From NCBI GenBank assembly GCA_021846285.1, contig JAJZCB010000028.1:1-39001 (forward strand): DNA of 39,001 bases, written 5' to 3'. The translations under genes were made by a program, and so were the position numbers. Position 1 is the first letter of the stretch. Every line of letters starts with the position of its first letter. Positions 31,957 through 39,001 of the stretch are shown here, piece by piece. This DNA is from Bacillota bacterium (GTDB lineage: Bacteria; Bacillota; Bacilli; Alicyclobacillales; SLC66). Below the pieces are notes generated by a model. It worked only from the letters and a program-made list of their open reading frames with translations, was not told the origin of the DNA and did not search any database.

Positions 31957-34650
31957 ATGAAAGTGGTGGTTACGGTAAATCCCGTTCGTCACGGTAAGAC
32001 AGACAAAGAACTCATTGCTCTGATTCACCGGGAAGGATTTGAAGTTGACTGGCAGGAAACAGAGGAACCAATAGACAAAGGGCTAATTCTTCTACAGGAC
32101 GAATGGTATAGAAAATTTCAGGAGAATGCATACGAATCTCTCTTTTATCTGGGCTTTTCGGATCAATCTGCGCCAATGTCCGATTCAATCCGTTTCCTTG
32201 GTGTCGCCGCGGCTTCTTTTGCGAAAGCCCTTTCAAGAACCTCCGATCTTGAATCTTTAAGAGAGAAAGCCATTGTTGAACCGGAAACGGAAGACATTAA
32301 CCACATTTTGCTCAGCGCGCCCTACATGAGCGGAGCCGAGCACCTGAATCGGAACTGGATTGAAAGAGTCTGGAGCAGACTGAACGACGTTTTTTCGACA
32401 GAAATTAGAGCTCACATCGGCAGTGTTGCAGAATTTTTTTCTGCACAAAGCTCTGGAATACACCCTGTAGGCCGTGTCTATTTTCATCTTGTCGAAAGCA
32501 AGAAGGAGGAGTACCCTTTTGCTTTTCTGGCAACCTATTCTTCCGGCATTACCGAAAAAGGCAAGGCAAAGCATCTTCCTCTGAAAAACGCACTGGAAGA
32601 ATACAAGGATGACAATAACCAACTTTTGGAACTACTGTCAACGGTAAACAAGGCGTCAGAACAGAGTGCATTCATTTCGGAACTTGTAGACTCAGGGGAA
32701 ATATTCCACCCCATCGGTCTGACAGGTGTTGAAGCCTACACTTGTCTAACGGAAATTTCGCTATACGAGGAAGCCGGGATCCTTTGCCGTATTCCTAATT
32801 GGTGGAAGCACAAATCAAATTCCTTGAAGATATCCGTGCGTGTTGGCAATGATGCTCCCTCCCATTTGGGTTTCGGCGCCCTTGTTGATTTCAACGCCCA
32901 ATTGGCGATTGGGGAGGAAACCATTACCGTTGAGGAATTGCGGAGATTGCTGTTAGAGGCAGAGGGACTTGCTTTGATTAAAGGCAAGTGGGTTGAAGTG
33001 AATCATCAAAAGCTGAAAGAAGCCTTACTGGCCTATGAACAGGCTCAGAAACTCATGGGAAAGACGGATTTGAGCATGGTGGAAGCAATGCGCTTTCAAT
33101 TACATGCTTCAAAGATGATGAATATTCCCGATGACGCTTGTGAACTTGAAATAACCAACGGTGAATGGCTTGGCGCGGTTGTTGAAAGGTTGACGCATCC
33201 TGATGAAATAGAGGCTGTTTCCACCGGGGAAGATTTTCGCGCCGATCTGCGGGAGTACCAGCAAAGGGGGCTTGCCTGGCTCTATTTTATGAAGACGCTT
33301 GGGCTGGGAGCGTGTCTTGCCGACGACATGGGGCTTGGGAAAACAATCCAGACCATTGCGCTTCTTAATTATGTTCGCGCCCAAAAGCATGAAAAAACAC
33401 TTTTGGTTATCCCTGCATCGCTCATCGGCAACTGGATGAATGAAATCGCCCGATTTGCACCTTCATTGAAATACCGGGTCTTGCATCCTTCGGAGAATAA
33501 AGCAGCAATCAAGGAGGACAAGGAACTGCTTGAGGAGTATGATCTATTTATTACAACCTATGGAATGCTCTTAAGATATGATTGGCTAAAGGAAGTCACC
33601 TGGAGTTCATTGATCCTGGATGAGGCCCAGGCCATCAAGAATCCGGGAACCAAGCAGACAAGAGCCGTGAAACAAATAAACGCAGCATATAAAATAGCCA
33701 TGACCGGAACTCCCATTGAAAACCGCCTTTCGGACCTGTGGTCATTGTTCGACTTTCTGAACAAGGGACTTTTGGGTAGTGCGAAAGAGTTTACCAATTT
33801 CACAAAACAGTTGAAGGAAAACCAGGAGGGATACTCCCGGCTAAAGAGAGTGGTAAGTCCCTTTATATTGAGAAGATTGAAGACGGACAAAGCCGTAATC
33901 GCAGATCTGCCCGAAAAGATAGAAATGAAGACATTTGCAACACTGACCAAAAGGCAGGCGGCGCTTTACCATGCACTTGTTCAAGAGCTTAGAACAAAAC
34001 TTGAATCCTCAGAATCAGGTATCGAAAGAAAAGGGCTGGTCCTTTCTTCTCTGATGAAATTCAAACAGATATGCAATCATCCGGATCAATATCTTGGTCA
34101 GGATCTATTTGCTGAAAGTGAAAGCGGGAAATATGCAAGGTTGCGTGAGATCTGTGAAACCATCTATGAAAAGCGGGAGAGAGTTCTTGTCTTTACCCAA
34201 TTCAAAGAAATCACTGAGCCTTTGAAAGAATTCCTTGAGACTGTATTCCATCACAAAGGGCTTGTATTACACGGAGAAACCCCTGTGGCCAAAAGGAAAG
34301 ACATTGTTGCACAGTTCCAGGGCCATGAATATGCGCCGTTCCTGGTGCTCTCTATTAAAGCTGGCGGTGTGGGATTGAATCTTACGTCAGCTAACCATGT
34401 TATTCATTTTGACCGGTGGTGGAATCCGGCGGTCGAGAACCAGGCAACAGACAGAGCATTCAGGATCGGGCAACAGAAAAATGTCATTGTACATAAATTC
34501 ATAACAAGGGGTACAATAGAAGAGAAAATCGACTTGATGATAGAGGAAAAAACAAGATTGTCGAAAGAGATCATTCCAGATATTCAGGAAACCTGGATCA
34601 CCGAGATGGACAACAAGCAGTTGATGGAGTTATTCAGACTTTCCATATAG
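31957..34650 (+). CDS. SNF2-family DEAD/DEAH-type helicase
   Basis: The 897-residue protein has an N-terminal SNF2-associated region (about 1-400) and then the two RecA-like lobes. Motif I is DDMGLGKT (456-463), motif II DEAQ (555-558), motif III MTGTPIENR, and motifs V/VI are SIKAGGVGLNLTSANHVIHF and ATDRAFRIGQ. It should be a DNA-dependent ATPase that translocates on duplex DNA. ATG 31957 directly abuts GAGGG; in-frame GTG 31963, six bases away, may be the real start. AT-rich composition and codon use differ from the upstream genes, suggesting transfer together with the following SWIM gene. Two bases separate the stop from the next open frame. Confidence 0.92.
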   Translation: MKVVVTVNPVRHGKTDKELIALIHREGFEVDWQETEEPIDKGLILLQDEWYRKFQENAYESLFYLGFSDQSAPMSDSIRFLGVAAASFAKALSRTSDLESLREKAIVEPETEDINHILLSAPYMSGAEHLNRNWIERVWSRLNDVFSTEIRAHIGSVAEFFSAQSSGIHPVGRVYFHLVESKKEEYPFAFLATYSSGITEKGKAKHLPLKNALEEYKDDNNQLLELLSTVNKASEQSAFISELVDSGEIFHPIGLTGVEAYTCLTEISLYEEAGILCRIPNWWKHKSNSLKISVRVGNDAPSHLGFGALVDFNAQLAIGEETITVEELRRLLLEAEGLALIKGKWVEVNHQKLKEALLAYEQAQKLMGKTDLSMVEAMRFQLHASKMMNIPDDACELEITNGEWLGAVVERLTHPDEIEAVSTGEDFRADLREYQQRGLAWLYFMKTLGLGACLADDMGLGKTIQTIALLNYVRAQKHEKTLLVIPASLIGNWMNEIARFAPSLKYRVLHPSENKAAIKEDKELLEEYDLFITTYGMLLRYDWLKEVTWSSLILDEAQAIKNPGTKQTRAVKQINAAYKIAMTGTPIENRLSDLWSLFDFLNKGLLGSAKEFTNFTKQLKENQEGYSRLKRVVSPFILRRLKTDKAVIADLPEKIEMKTFATLTKRQAALYHALVQELRTKLESSESGIERKGLVLSSLMKFKQICNHPDQYLGQDLFAESESGKYARLREICETIYEKRERVLVFTQFKEITEPLKEFLETVFHHKGLVLHGETPVAKRKDIVAQFQGHEYAPFLVLSIKAGGVGLNLTSANHVIHFDRWWNPAVENQATDRAFRIGQQKNVIVHKFITRGTIEEKIDLMIEEKTRLSKEIIPDIQETWITEMDNKQLMELFRLSI

Positions 34651-34672
34651 AATGGCGAACGGGGTGATGCAC

Positions 34673-35500
34673 ATGGCATATGATGACTATGGGTACCCGA
34701 AATATGTTACGGTGGCGGAAAAGAGAGCGAAGGTTCAAAAAAGCCTTGAAAAACTGCGAAGCAAACACCCTGATATTGCTCCCGTCATCATAGACGGAAC
34801 CAAGCTGGCGAAAACATGGTGGGGAAAAGCCTGGAATGACAACTTGGAGAGTTATTCGGATTATTCAAACCGCATAGGGAGAGGCCGCAGTTATGTCCGC
34901 CATGGAGCCGTACTGGATTTGCAGATTACACAGGGTAAAATCGCTGCTCTGGTACAAGGAAGCGAAACAAAACCATACCGGATCGAGATTGCCATACAGC
35001 CGCTGGCCAAGGATACATGGGAGACGATTACAAAAGCCTGTGAGGGTAAAATAGATTCATTGCAGGAACTTATAAACGGGAGGTTTCCGAAAGCGCTCGC
35101 TGACTTGTTTACTGCCCAGGGGAAGGGGATTTTCCCTGCTCCTAAGGAAATATCCCTAAATTGCAGTTGCCCTGATTGGGCAACCATGTGCAAGCATGTA
35201 GCAGCAGTGCTTTACGGCGCCGGCGCCAGATTGGATGAAAACCCCGCACTGTTTTTCGTTTTGCGTAATGTACATATTGATGATCTTGTATCAAAGGCAA
35301 TTGCACAGAAGTCAGAGACGCTTCTAAAAAAATCAGGCCGGAAAAGCGTCAGAGTTATTGATAACGATGATATTTCGGCTATGTTCGGGATTGAGATGGA
35401 AGCAGAGAACGAAAAAGCGTCTCAAAACACAGTGACCAAAGAAGGGGAAACTAGGACAAGAACGCCAAGGCAAAAAAACTATAGAAATCCGCAAAAGTAG
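34673..35500 (+). CDS. SWIM zinc-finger protein
   Basis: The 275-residue protein carries a SWIM motif, C-x-C-x6-C-x-H (Cys164, Cys166, Cys173, His175 in CSCPDWATMCKH), and a basic C-terminal tail (TRTRTPRQKNYRNPQK). SWIM domains bind nucleic acid or protein and are very often encoded next to SNF2 helicases in bacteria. ATG 34673 is preceded by GGGGTGAT, a good anti-16S match four bases away, so it is preferred over ATG 34652, which has no SD. It shares the AT-rich composition of the helicase gene and is surely co-transcribed with it. Confidence 0.88.
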   Translation: MAYDDYGYPKYVTVAEKRAKVQKSLEKLRSKHPDIAPVIIDGTKLAKTWWGKAWNDNLESYSDYSNRIGRGRSYVRHGAVLDLQITQGKIAALVQGSETKPYRIEIAIQPLAKDTWETITKACEGKIDSLQELINGRFPKALADLFTAQGKGIFPAPKEISLNCSCPDWATMCKHVAAVLYGAGARLDENPALFFVLRNVHIDDLVSKAIAQKSETLLKKSGRKSVRVIDNDDISAMFGIEMEAENEKASQNTVTKEGETRTRTPRQKNYRNPQK

Positions 35501-35620
35501 TGGGGCCGCCTTGCGGAGTCGGTCAGATGTCAGGGAGAAAGATCATGCGTTTTGTACTTGACGCGACAGTCCAGATGCCTTGCCTATTGCGTTGATGTCA
35601 AGCTCAACTGCGAGGTAGAG

Positions 35621-35656
35621 ATTCGGGAGCGGGTATGGTGCCGCCCACTCCCGAAT
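35621..35656 (-). terminator. Hairpin at the 3' end of the secreted repeat protein gene
   Basis: ATTCGGGAG (35621-35629) pairs with CTCCCGAAT (35648-35656), and GGG/CCC inside extends the stem. It starts six bases after the stop of the minus-strand gene. No clear T-run follows on that strand. Confidence 0.5.
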
Positions 35657-35661
35657 GCAGA

Positions 35662-36510
35662 TTACCCTTGTTGATTGGAGTTCGCCGAGTTGCCCCATTT
35701 GGGCGTGGTGCCATTGACGAAGTTGGTGATCTGTTTGTCCATTCGGGTGAGCATTTTCTGCTCCTGCGCGCTGGTGATTTTACCGTTGGTCACCATACCC
35801 GCCAGTTTGGTCTGCAAGGATGCCTCCAGATCGGAGATCAGCGTGGATGTCGCCACTCCTTGCGCCTGAGCGATCGAGGCGATGGATTTACCGGCCTTGA
35901 GGTCTGATTGCAGGGTCGAGGCGCTGATGTTGAGGGCCTTGGCGACGGTCGCCAGTTGTCCGCCCATCATGCCGCCGTGCATTCTCCCCATGCCGCCGTG
36001 CATTCTCCCTATGTCCGTGCCACCCTTAGATCCATTCCACTTCGGCATGGTGCCATTGATGAAGTTGGTGATCTGTTGGTCTATTCGGGTGAGCATTTTC
36101 TGCTCCTGCGCGCTGGTGATTTTCCCGCTGGTCACCTTGCTCGCCAGGCTCGTCTGCACCGATGCCTCCAGATCGGAGATCAGCGTGGATGTCGCCACTC
36201 CTTGCGCCTGAGCGATCGAGGCGATGGATTTACCGGCCTTGAGGTCTGATTGCAGGGTCGAGGCGCTGATGTTGAGGGCCTTGGCGACGATCGCCAGTTG
36301 TCCGCCCATCATGCCGCCATGCATCCTCCCCATGCCATCATGATGACCGCGCCAGGTCGCGGTAGGGCTTGCATTTGCACTCAGTGCATGATGTGTCGGT
36401 TCCTTGGCGGTCGTCTGGTGAGCGGAAGCGGCAAACGCGGCCGTCGAACCCATCCCGATAGTCACCGCGACTGCCATTGCGCTCATCCATCTCTTCTTGG
36501 TCAAATTCAT
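35662..36510 (-). CDS. Secreted protein with two near-identical internal repeats and Met/His/Gly-rich motifs
   Basis: The 282-residue protein starts with a clear signal peptide (MNLTKKRWMSAMAVAVTIGM, then a small-residue AAFAASA cleavage region). The mature part has two copies of a 114-residue unit. Each begins GRMHGGMMGGQLA and contains VAKALNISASTLQSDLKAGK and IAQAQGVATSTLISDLEA, two helix-turn-like modules, then a KITSAQEQKMLTR helix. The Met/His clusters could bind copper or another soft metal outside the cell; this is inference. No catalytic motif is seen. GGAGAG precedes ATG 36510. The repeat units are almost identical in DNA, so the duplication is recent. Confidence 0.75.
   Translation of the reverse strand: MNLTKKRWMSAMAVAVTIGMGSTAAFAASAHQTTAKEPTHHALSANASPTATWRGHHDGMGRMHGGMMGGQLAIVAKALNISASTLQSDLKAGKSIASIAQAQGVATSTLISDLEASVQTSLASKVTSGKITSAQEQKMLTRIDQQITNFINGTMPKWNGSKGGTDIGRMHGGMGRMHGGMMGGQLATVAKALNISASTLQSDLKAGKSIASIAQAQGVATSTLISDLEASLQTKLAGMVTNGKITSAQEQKMLTRMDKQITNFVNGTTPKWGNSANSNQQG
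35819..36318 (-). repeat. Tandem in-gene duplication, 342-bp period
   Basis: Bases 35819-35947 are identical to 36161-36289 (129 bases), and the match continues to 35976/36318 with one mismatch. Flanking parts of the 342-bp unit are diverged but alignable. Identity at synonymous sites shows recent duplication or gene conversion. Confidence 0.85.
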
Positions 36511-36751
36511 CTTGATCTCTCCGTTTCGAAATAGAGTGTCGATTAGATTGGCCTTCTCTAATCCACCTCTATCCTAGGCGCGTTGTATTGAAATCCTATT
36601 GAAAACGGAAGGGATCGATGACTAATATGTGACGAGTCCTATCGTAAAGCTTGGGAACTATCGGCTGCTATAGGCATACACGGCCAATTTGCGTTTGCGC
36701 CGATGCTTTCGGGAACAGTTCCCGTGAGGGAGCCGCACATCAGATTCGCAG

Positions 36752-37840
36752 TCAGAACAGCGTCAGTTGGATCGTGTCGACGGTTTCGTCCTGTAGATTC
36801 TGCACGGTCACTCCGAGCAACCGCACCTTTGCCCGCATGTCGACCTGCTCCAGCAGTCTGCGCAGGTACACATTCATCTCCTCCGCCGTCTGCACGGGTG
36901 TGGTCGCGGTCATCCTGCGGGTGATCTGCCGGAAATTCGCAAACTTGATCTTCAGCACGACGACACGGGCGCGCAGTGCGCGATGTTTGAGATTTTGCTC
37001 GACGCTGCGCGCAAGAGCTTCCAGGATGCGGGCCATTTGCGACACGTCGTCGATATCGACCGCAAAGGTTGTCTCTTTCCCGATGGAACGGCGAATCCGC
37101 TTGGGTTCGACAGGGCGGGGATCGATCCCGCGAACGAGATTGTAAAACACGCGCCCTCTATCGGAGAAGACGCTCGACAATTCCTCAAGAGACAGGCGGC
37201 GCAAATCCTCGCCCGTGTGAACGCCTAACTGATTGAGCCGTTGTTCCGTGACCTTGCCGACGCCAAAGAACTTTCGCACGGGCACGGCGTCCAGAAAAGC
37301 CTGCGCCTGCACGGGCGTGATCACGGTCAGCCCGTTTGGCTTATGGTAGTCAGAGGCAATCTTGGCAATAAATTTGTTGTACGAGACCCCGGCGGAAGCG
37401 GTGAGTCCAGTCGCGCGAAAGATCTCTTCCCGAATGGCGCGCGCGATCAGCGTACCGGAGGCGATCCCCTGGCGGTCGTGCGTGACATCGAGATACGCCT
37501 CGTCCAGCGCGAGCGGTTCGACCAGATCCGTGTAAGATCTGAAGATGGCCAGAATCTCTCTGGAGACCTGGCGGTACGCATCCATGCGCGGTTTCAGGAA
37601 GATTGCGTGGGGACAAAGGCGGTGAGCGGTCTGCGAGGGCATGGCAGAGTGAATGCCATATTGGCGCGCTTCATAAGAGCAGGTCGCAACGACTCCGCGC
37701 GCGTGCGGGTCGCCGCCAACGATGACAGGCTGACCCCGGTAGGCCGGATGATCGCGTTGCTCGATGGAGGCGTAAAATGCATCCATGTCAATATGAATGA
37801 TCTTGCGAAGCAGCGCTCCCGTACTCACTCTCAATGCCAC
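36752..37840 (-). CDS. dinB: DNA polymerase IV
   Basis: The 362-residue Y-family polymerase has HIDMDAFYASIE (metal ligands Asp18 and Asp20) and LALDEAYLD (Asp113, Glu114), two helix-hairpin-helix segments (KFFGVGKVTEQRLNQLGV) and a little-finger domain. It ends in QLTLF, a beta-clamp-binding motif. It performs translesion synthesis. The start at GTG 37840 is the longest choice; TTG 37834 or GTG 37828 are possible and do not affect the fold. A perfect 18-bp palindrome lies 22 bases upstream. No clear Bacillus-type LexA box was found. Confidence 0.95.
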   Translation of the reverse strand: MALRVSTGALLRKIIHIDMDAFYASIEQRDHPAYRGQPVIVGGDPHARGVVATCSYEARQYGIHSAMPSQTAHRLCPHAIFLKPRMDAYRQVSREILAIFRSYTDLVEPLALDEAYLDVTHDRQGIASGTLIARAIREEIFRATGLTASAGVSYNKFIAKIASDYHKPNGLTVITPVQAQAFLDAVPVRKFFGVGKVTEQRLNQLGVHTGEDLRRLSLEELSSVFSDRGRVFYNLVRGIDPRPVEPKRIRRSIGKETTFAVDIDDVSQMARILEALARSVEQNLKHRALRARVVVLKIKFANFRQITRRMTATTPVQTAEEMNVYLRRLLEQVDMRAKVRLLGVTVQNLQDETVDTIQLTLF

Positions 37841-37861
37841 CGCTCTTCACGCGTGCAGTCT

Positions 37862-37879
37862 GCCAATGGTACCATTGGC
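37862..37879. promoter_or_regulatory. 18-bp perfect palindrome upstream of dinB
   Basis: GCCAATGGTACCATTGGC is its own complement and lies 22 bases before the dinB start. Its place, within the likely promoter or leader, suits a repressor operator. It does not resemble the CGAAC-N4-GTTCG LexA box of Bacillus. Confidence 0.5.
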
Positions 37880-37945
37880 GTGGATCTGCAGTCATTGTAC
37901 CACGGCGCGCAGCGATGTGACTTTGGTTGACGGTGGATCCGGTGT

Positions 37946-37959
37946 ATGTTGTCCAACAT
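37946..37959. promoter_or_regulatory. Operator-like dyad upstream of the MFS gene
   Basis: ATGTTG-TC-CAACAT is a 14-base dyad, 100 bases before the MFS start and 106 bases from dinB. MarR- and TetR-type regulators often control such efflux genes through sites of this kind, but no regulator gene is present. Confidence 0.35.
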
Positions 37960-38058
37960 CTCTGCGGCTATGGACCCGAAGACCATCATTGAGTCAGACA
38001 AGGGCGAGCATGAGCAATCCGGGGCCAGTACCAATTAGTCAACCGAAGGACGTGGAGC

Positions 38059-38586
38059 ATGGAATCTTCAATTCGGTCTCAATCGACAGTGCAATCCTCG
38101 AACCGCATCTCAGGTTCGCGAAAGTGGTGGGCACTTGCCACCGTTCTCTTGACAATGTTCTTCTCGTCTATGGATCAGACGGTCGTATCAACCGCGATGC
38201 CCACCATTGTCAGTGACTTGCGCGGATTTTCTCTTTACGCCTGGTTATCGACTTCCTACATGATGGCGTCCGCCGTCACCGTTCCGATCTACGGCAAACT
38301 GTCCGACGTGTTCGGACGAAAGCCATTTTACTTGCTTGGGCTCGTTCTCTTTGGACTTGGTTCTGCTATCTCCGGCCAGGCGCACACGATGATGGAACTC
38401 GTGATCGCACGCGGCTTTCAGGGGATCGGAGCCGGCGCCATGATGAGCATGCCCCGTGCGACCATCGGGGACATTTTCGATCCGAAAGAGCGTGGGCGTT
38501 GGATGGGCGTCATGGGTGCCGTATTTGGGGTGTCCAGCATTATCGGACCTACGATTGGCGGATGGATCACAGACTCATTCTCGTGA
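38059..38586 (+). pseudogene. Truncated EmrB/QacA-type MFS transporter (N-terminal part only)
   Basis: The 175 residues cover the first five or so transmembrane helices of a 14-helix drug:H+ antiporter: MDQTVVSTAMPTIVSDL (motif D1), GKLSDVFGRKP (motif A), ARGFQGIGAGAMMSMPRA and the motif C-like GVSSIIGPTIGGWITDSFS. Full-length relatives continue with WRWVF and some 300 more residues. Here TGA follows SFS directly, and no later frame resembles a transporter. The 3' part is lost, most simply by a deletion that joined it to the next small gene. AAGGA lies eight bases before ATG 38059. A transport function is unlikely. Confidence 0.75.
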
Positions 38587-38744
38587 AGGAAGTTGTCTTT
38601 ACATGTCCCCAGTGCTCCGCGTCTATTCGAGTGCAACTCGATTATTGTTGTGGAGTTGAGGCGGTCTGTGAAACGCCTGATTGTTTCTACATGCACATGA
38701 ATCTTGGATTGGGATTTGACCAGGATAACCAACCGATACATTGA
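38583..38744 (+). CDS. Small zinc-ribbon-like protein
   Basis: A 53-codon frame starts at GTG 38583, overlapping the TGA of the truncated transporter. It encodes two Cys pairs (CPQC and CETPDC spacing) plus a CC, suggesting a zinc ribbon, then a hydrophilic tail ending DQDNQPIH. No SD is visible, because the upstream bases belong to the transporter remnant; the original 5' end may have been lost. Translation could be coupled to the transporter stop. A good terminator follows, which favours a once-real gene. Confidence 0.5.
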   Translation: MKEVVFTCPQCSASIRVQLDYCCGVEAVCETPDCFYMHMNLGLGFDQDNQPIH

Positions 38745-38751
38745 ACGAACT

Positions 38752-38776
38752 GCCCGCGCATTCATATTGTGCGGGC
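38752..38776 (+). terminator. Intrinsic terminator after the zinc-ribbon gene
   Basis: GCCCGCGCA (38752-38760) pairs with TGTGCGGGC (38768-38776), with one G-T pair and a 7-base loop, followed by TTTATT. It begins seven bases after the stop codon. Confidence 0.7.
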
Positions 38777-38882
38777 TTTATTGGTTCTGTAAAATATAAA
38801 GAGGCGAAATGGTGTTGCCGCTCAGTTTCCATGTCGGGAAACGAGAGACTTTTTCTTACCAAGAGAGTCGTTAGCAGGAGAC

Positions 38883-38924
38883 AATGAATGGCGTGTGCAG
38901 TCGGAGGCTGTAACGCCATTCATT
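38883..38924. repeat. 12-bp inverted repeat in the gene-free end of the window
   Basis: AATGAATGGCGT (38883-38894) is complementary to ACGCCATTCATT (38913-38924) around an 18-base loop. The rest of 38777-39001 is AT-rich, with TATAAT at 38955-38960 that could be the -10 box of a gene beyond the window; no good -35 box is seen. No coding frame is supported here. Confidence 0.5.
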
Positions 38925-39001
38925 CATGCTCAGATAGTTTGTCATCATTGACGGTATAATTTCTTAGATTTTTTGTCTCGATTTTTGTAGTAACAGAATG
39001 A

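Noticed and set aside
31534-32028. A 164-codon open frame on the minus strand across the gene-free stretch
   Set aside because: It spans the ends of two plus-strand genes and the 18-bp hairpin, and no SD or family was recognised. A decayed mobile-element gene cannot be excluded.
35819-36318. The repeats near 36 kb as a CRISPR array or assembly repeat
   Set aside because: There are two long units with a 342-bp period inside one intact signal-peptide-bearing gene, not short repeats with unique spacers.

Overview
The window looks like a chromosomal segment of a Gram-positive bacterium of the Bacilli. Strong AGGAGG-type ribosome binding sites, frequent GTG and TTG starts, a Bacillus-like branched-chain keto acid dehydrogenase (bkd) operon with a sigma-54 activator, and a sulfur-oxidation gene set together suggest an Alicyclobacillaceae-like, possibly acidophilic, sulfur- or iron-oxidising organism. 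That placement is inference. Most of the window is moderately GC-rich; 31957-35500 is visibly AT-richer. No rRNA, tRNA or CRISPR array was recognised.

Layout. 1-4321 holds a HAD phosphatase, a haem-oxygenase-like diiron protein, a glycerol-kinase-like protein whose catalytic motifs are lost, and a peroxiredoxin whose peroxidatic cysteine codon is an in-frame TGA. The peroxiredoxin is a strong selenoprotein candidate and the most interesting item here. 4403-8628 holds a membrane-anchored GH18 protein, a metallo-beta-lactamase-fold hydrolase, an unrecognised membrane-anchored protein and a small protein. 8688-10616 is a molybdenum cofactor cluster: a MoaD-MoaE fusion, divergent from moaC and mogA/moaB.

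10781-21133 is the largest functional block. A PAS/AAA+ sigma-54 activator (BkdR type) is followed by two 16-bp upstream repeats and a near-consensus -24/-12 promoter. Then come leucine dehydrogenase, the E3, E1-alpha, E1-beta and E2 subunits of the branched-chain 2-oxoacid dehydrogenase, an intrinsic terminator, lipoyl synthase, and a glutaredoxin-thioredoxin reductase-like fusion. Branched amino acids would be deaminated and oxidatively decarboxylated to branched acyl-CoA, with LipA making the lipoyl cofactor of E2. No ptb or buk gene lies in this block.

21141-23681 holds a ModC-like ABC ATPase, a Cof-type HAD phosphatase and a GNAT acetyltransferase. 23878-26732 is a compact sulfur cluster (small protein, SQR-like flavoprotein, DUF1641, DsrE-like, TusA). 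It is flanked on both sides by same-orientation copies of a 54-nt structured repeat. 26733-27138 is a gene-free structured region with a 19-bp inverted repeat and a TGTGA-N6-TCACA (FNR/CRP-type) site. It precedes an acetyl-CoA hydrolase/CoA-transferase and a GNAT-(ADP-forming acyl-CoA synthetase-like) protein.

31099-38776 is accessory in character: a retropepsin-like aspartic protease, a gene-free stretch with an 18-bp perfect hairpin, an AT-rich SNF2 helicase/SWIM pair, a secreted Met/His-containing protein with a recent internal duplication, DNA polymerase IV, a truncated MFS transporter and a small zinc-ribbon protein. The last 220 bases hold no recognised gene.
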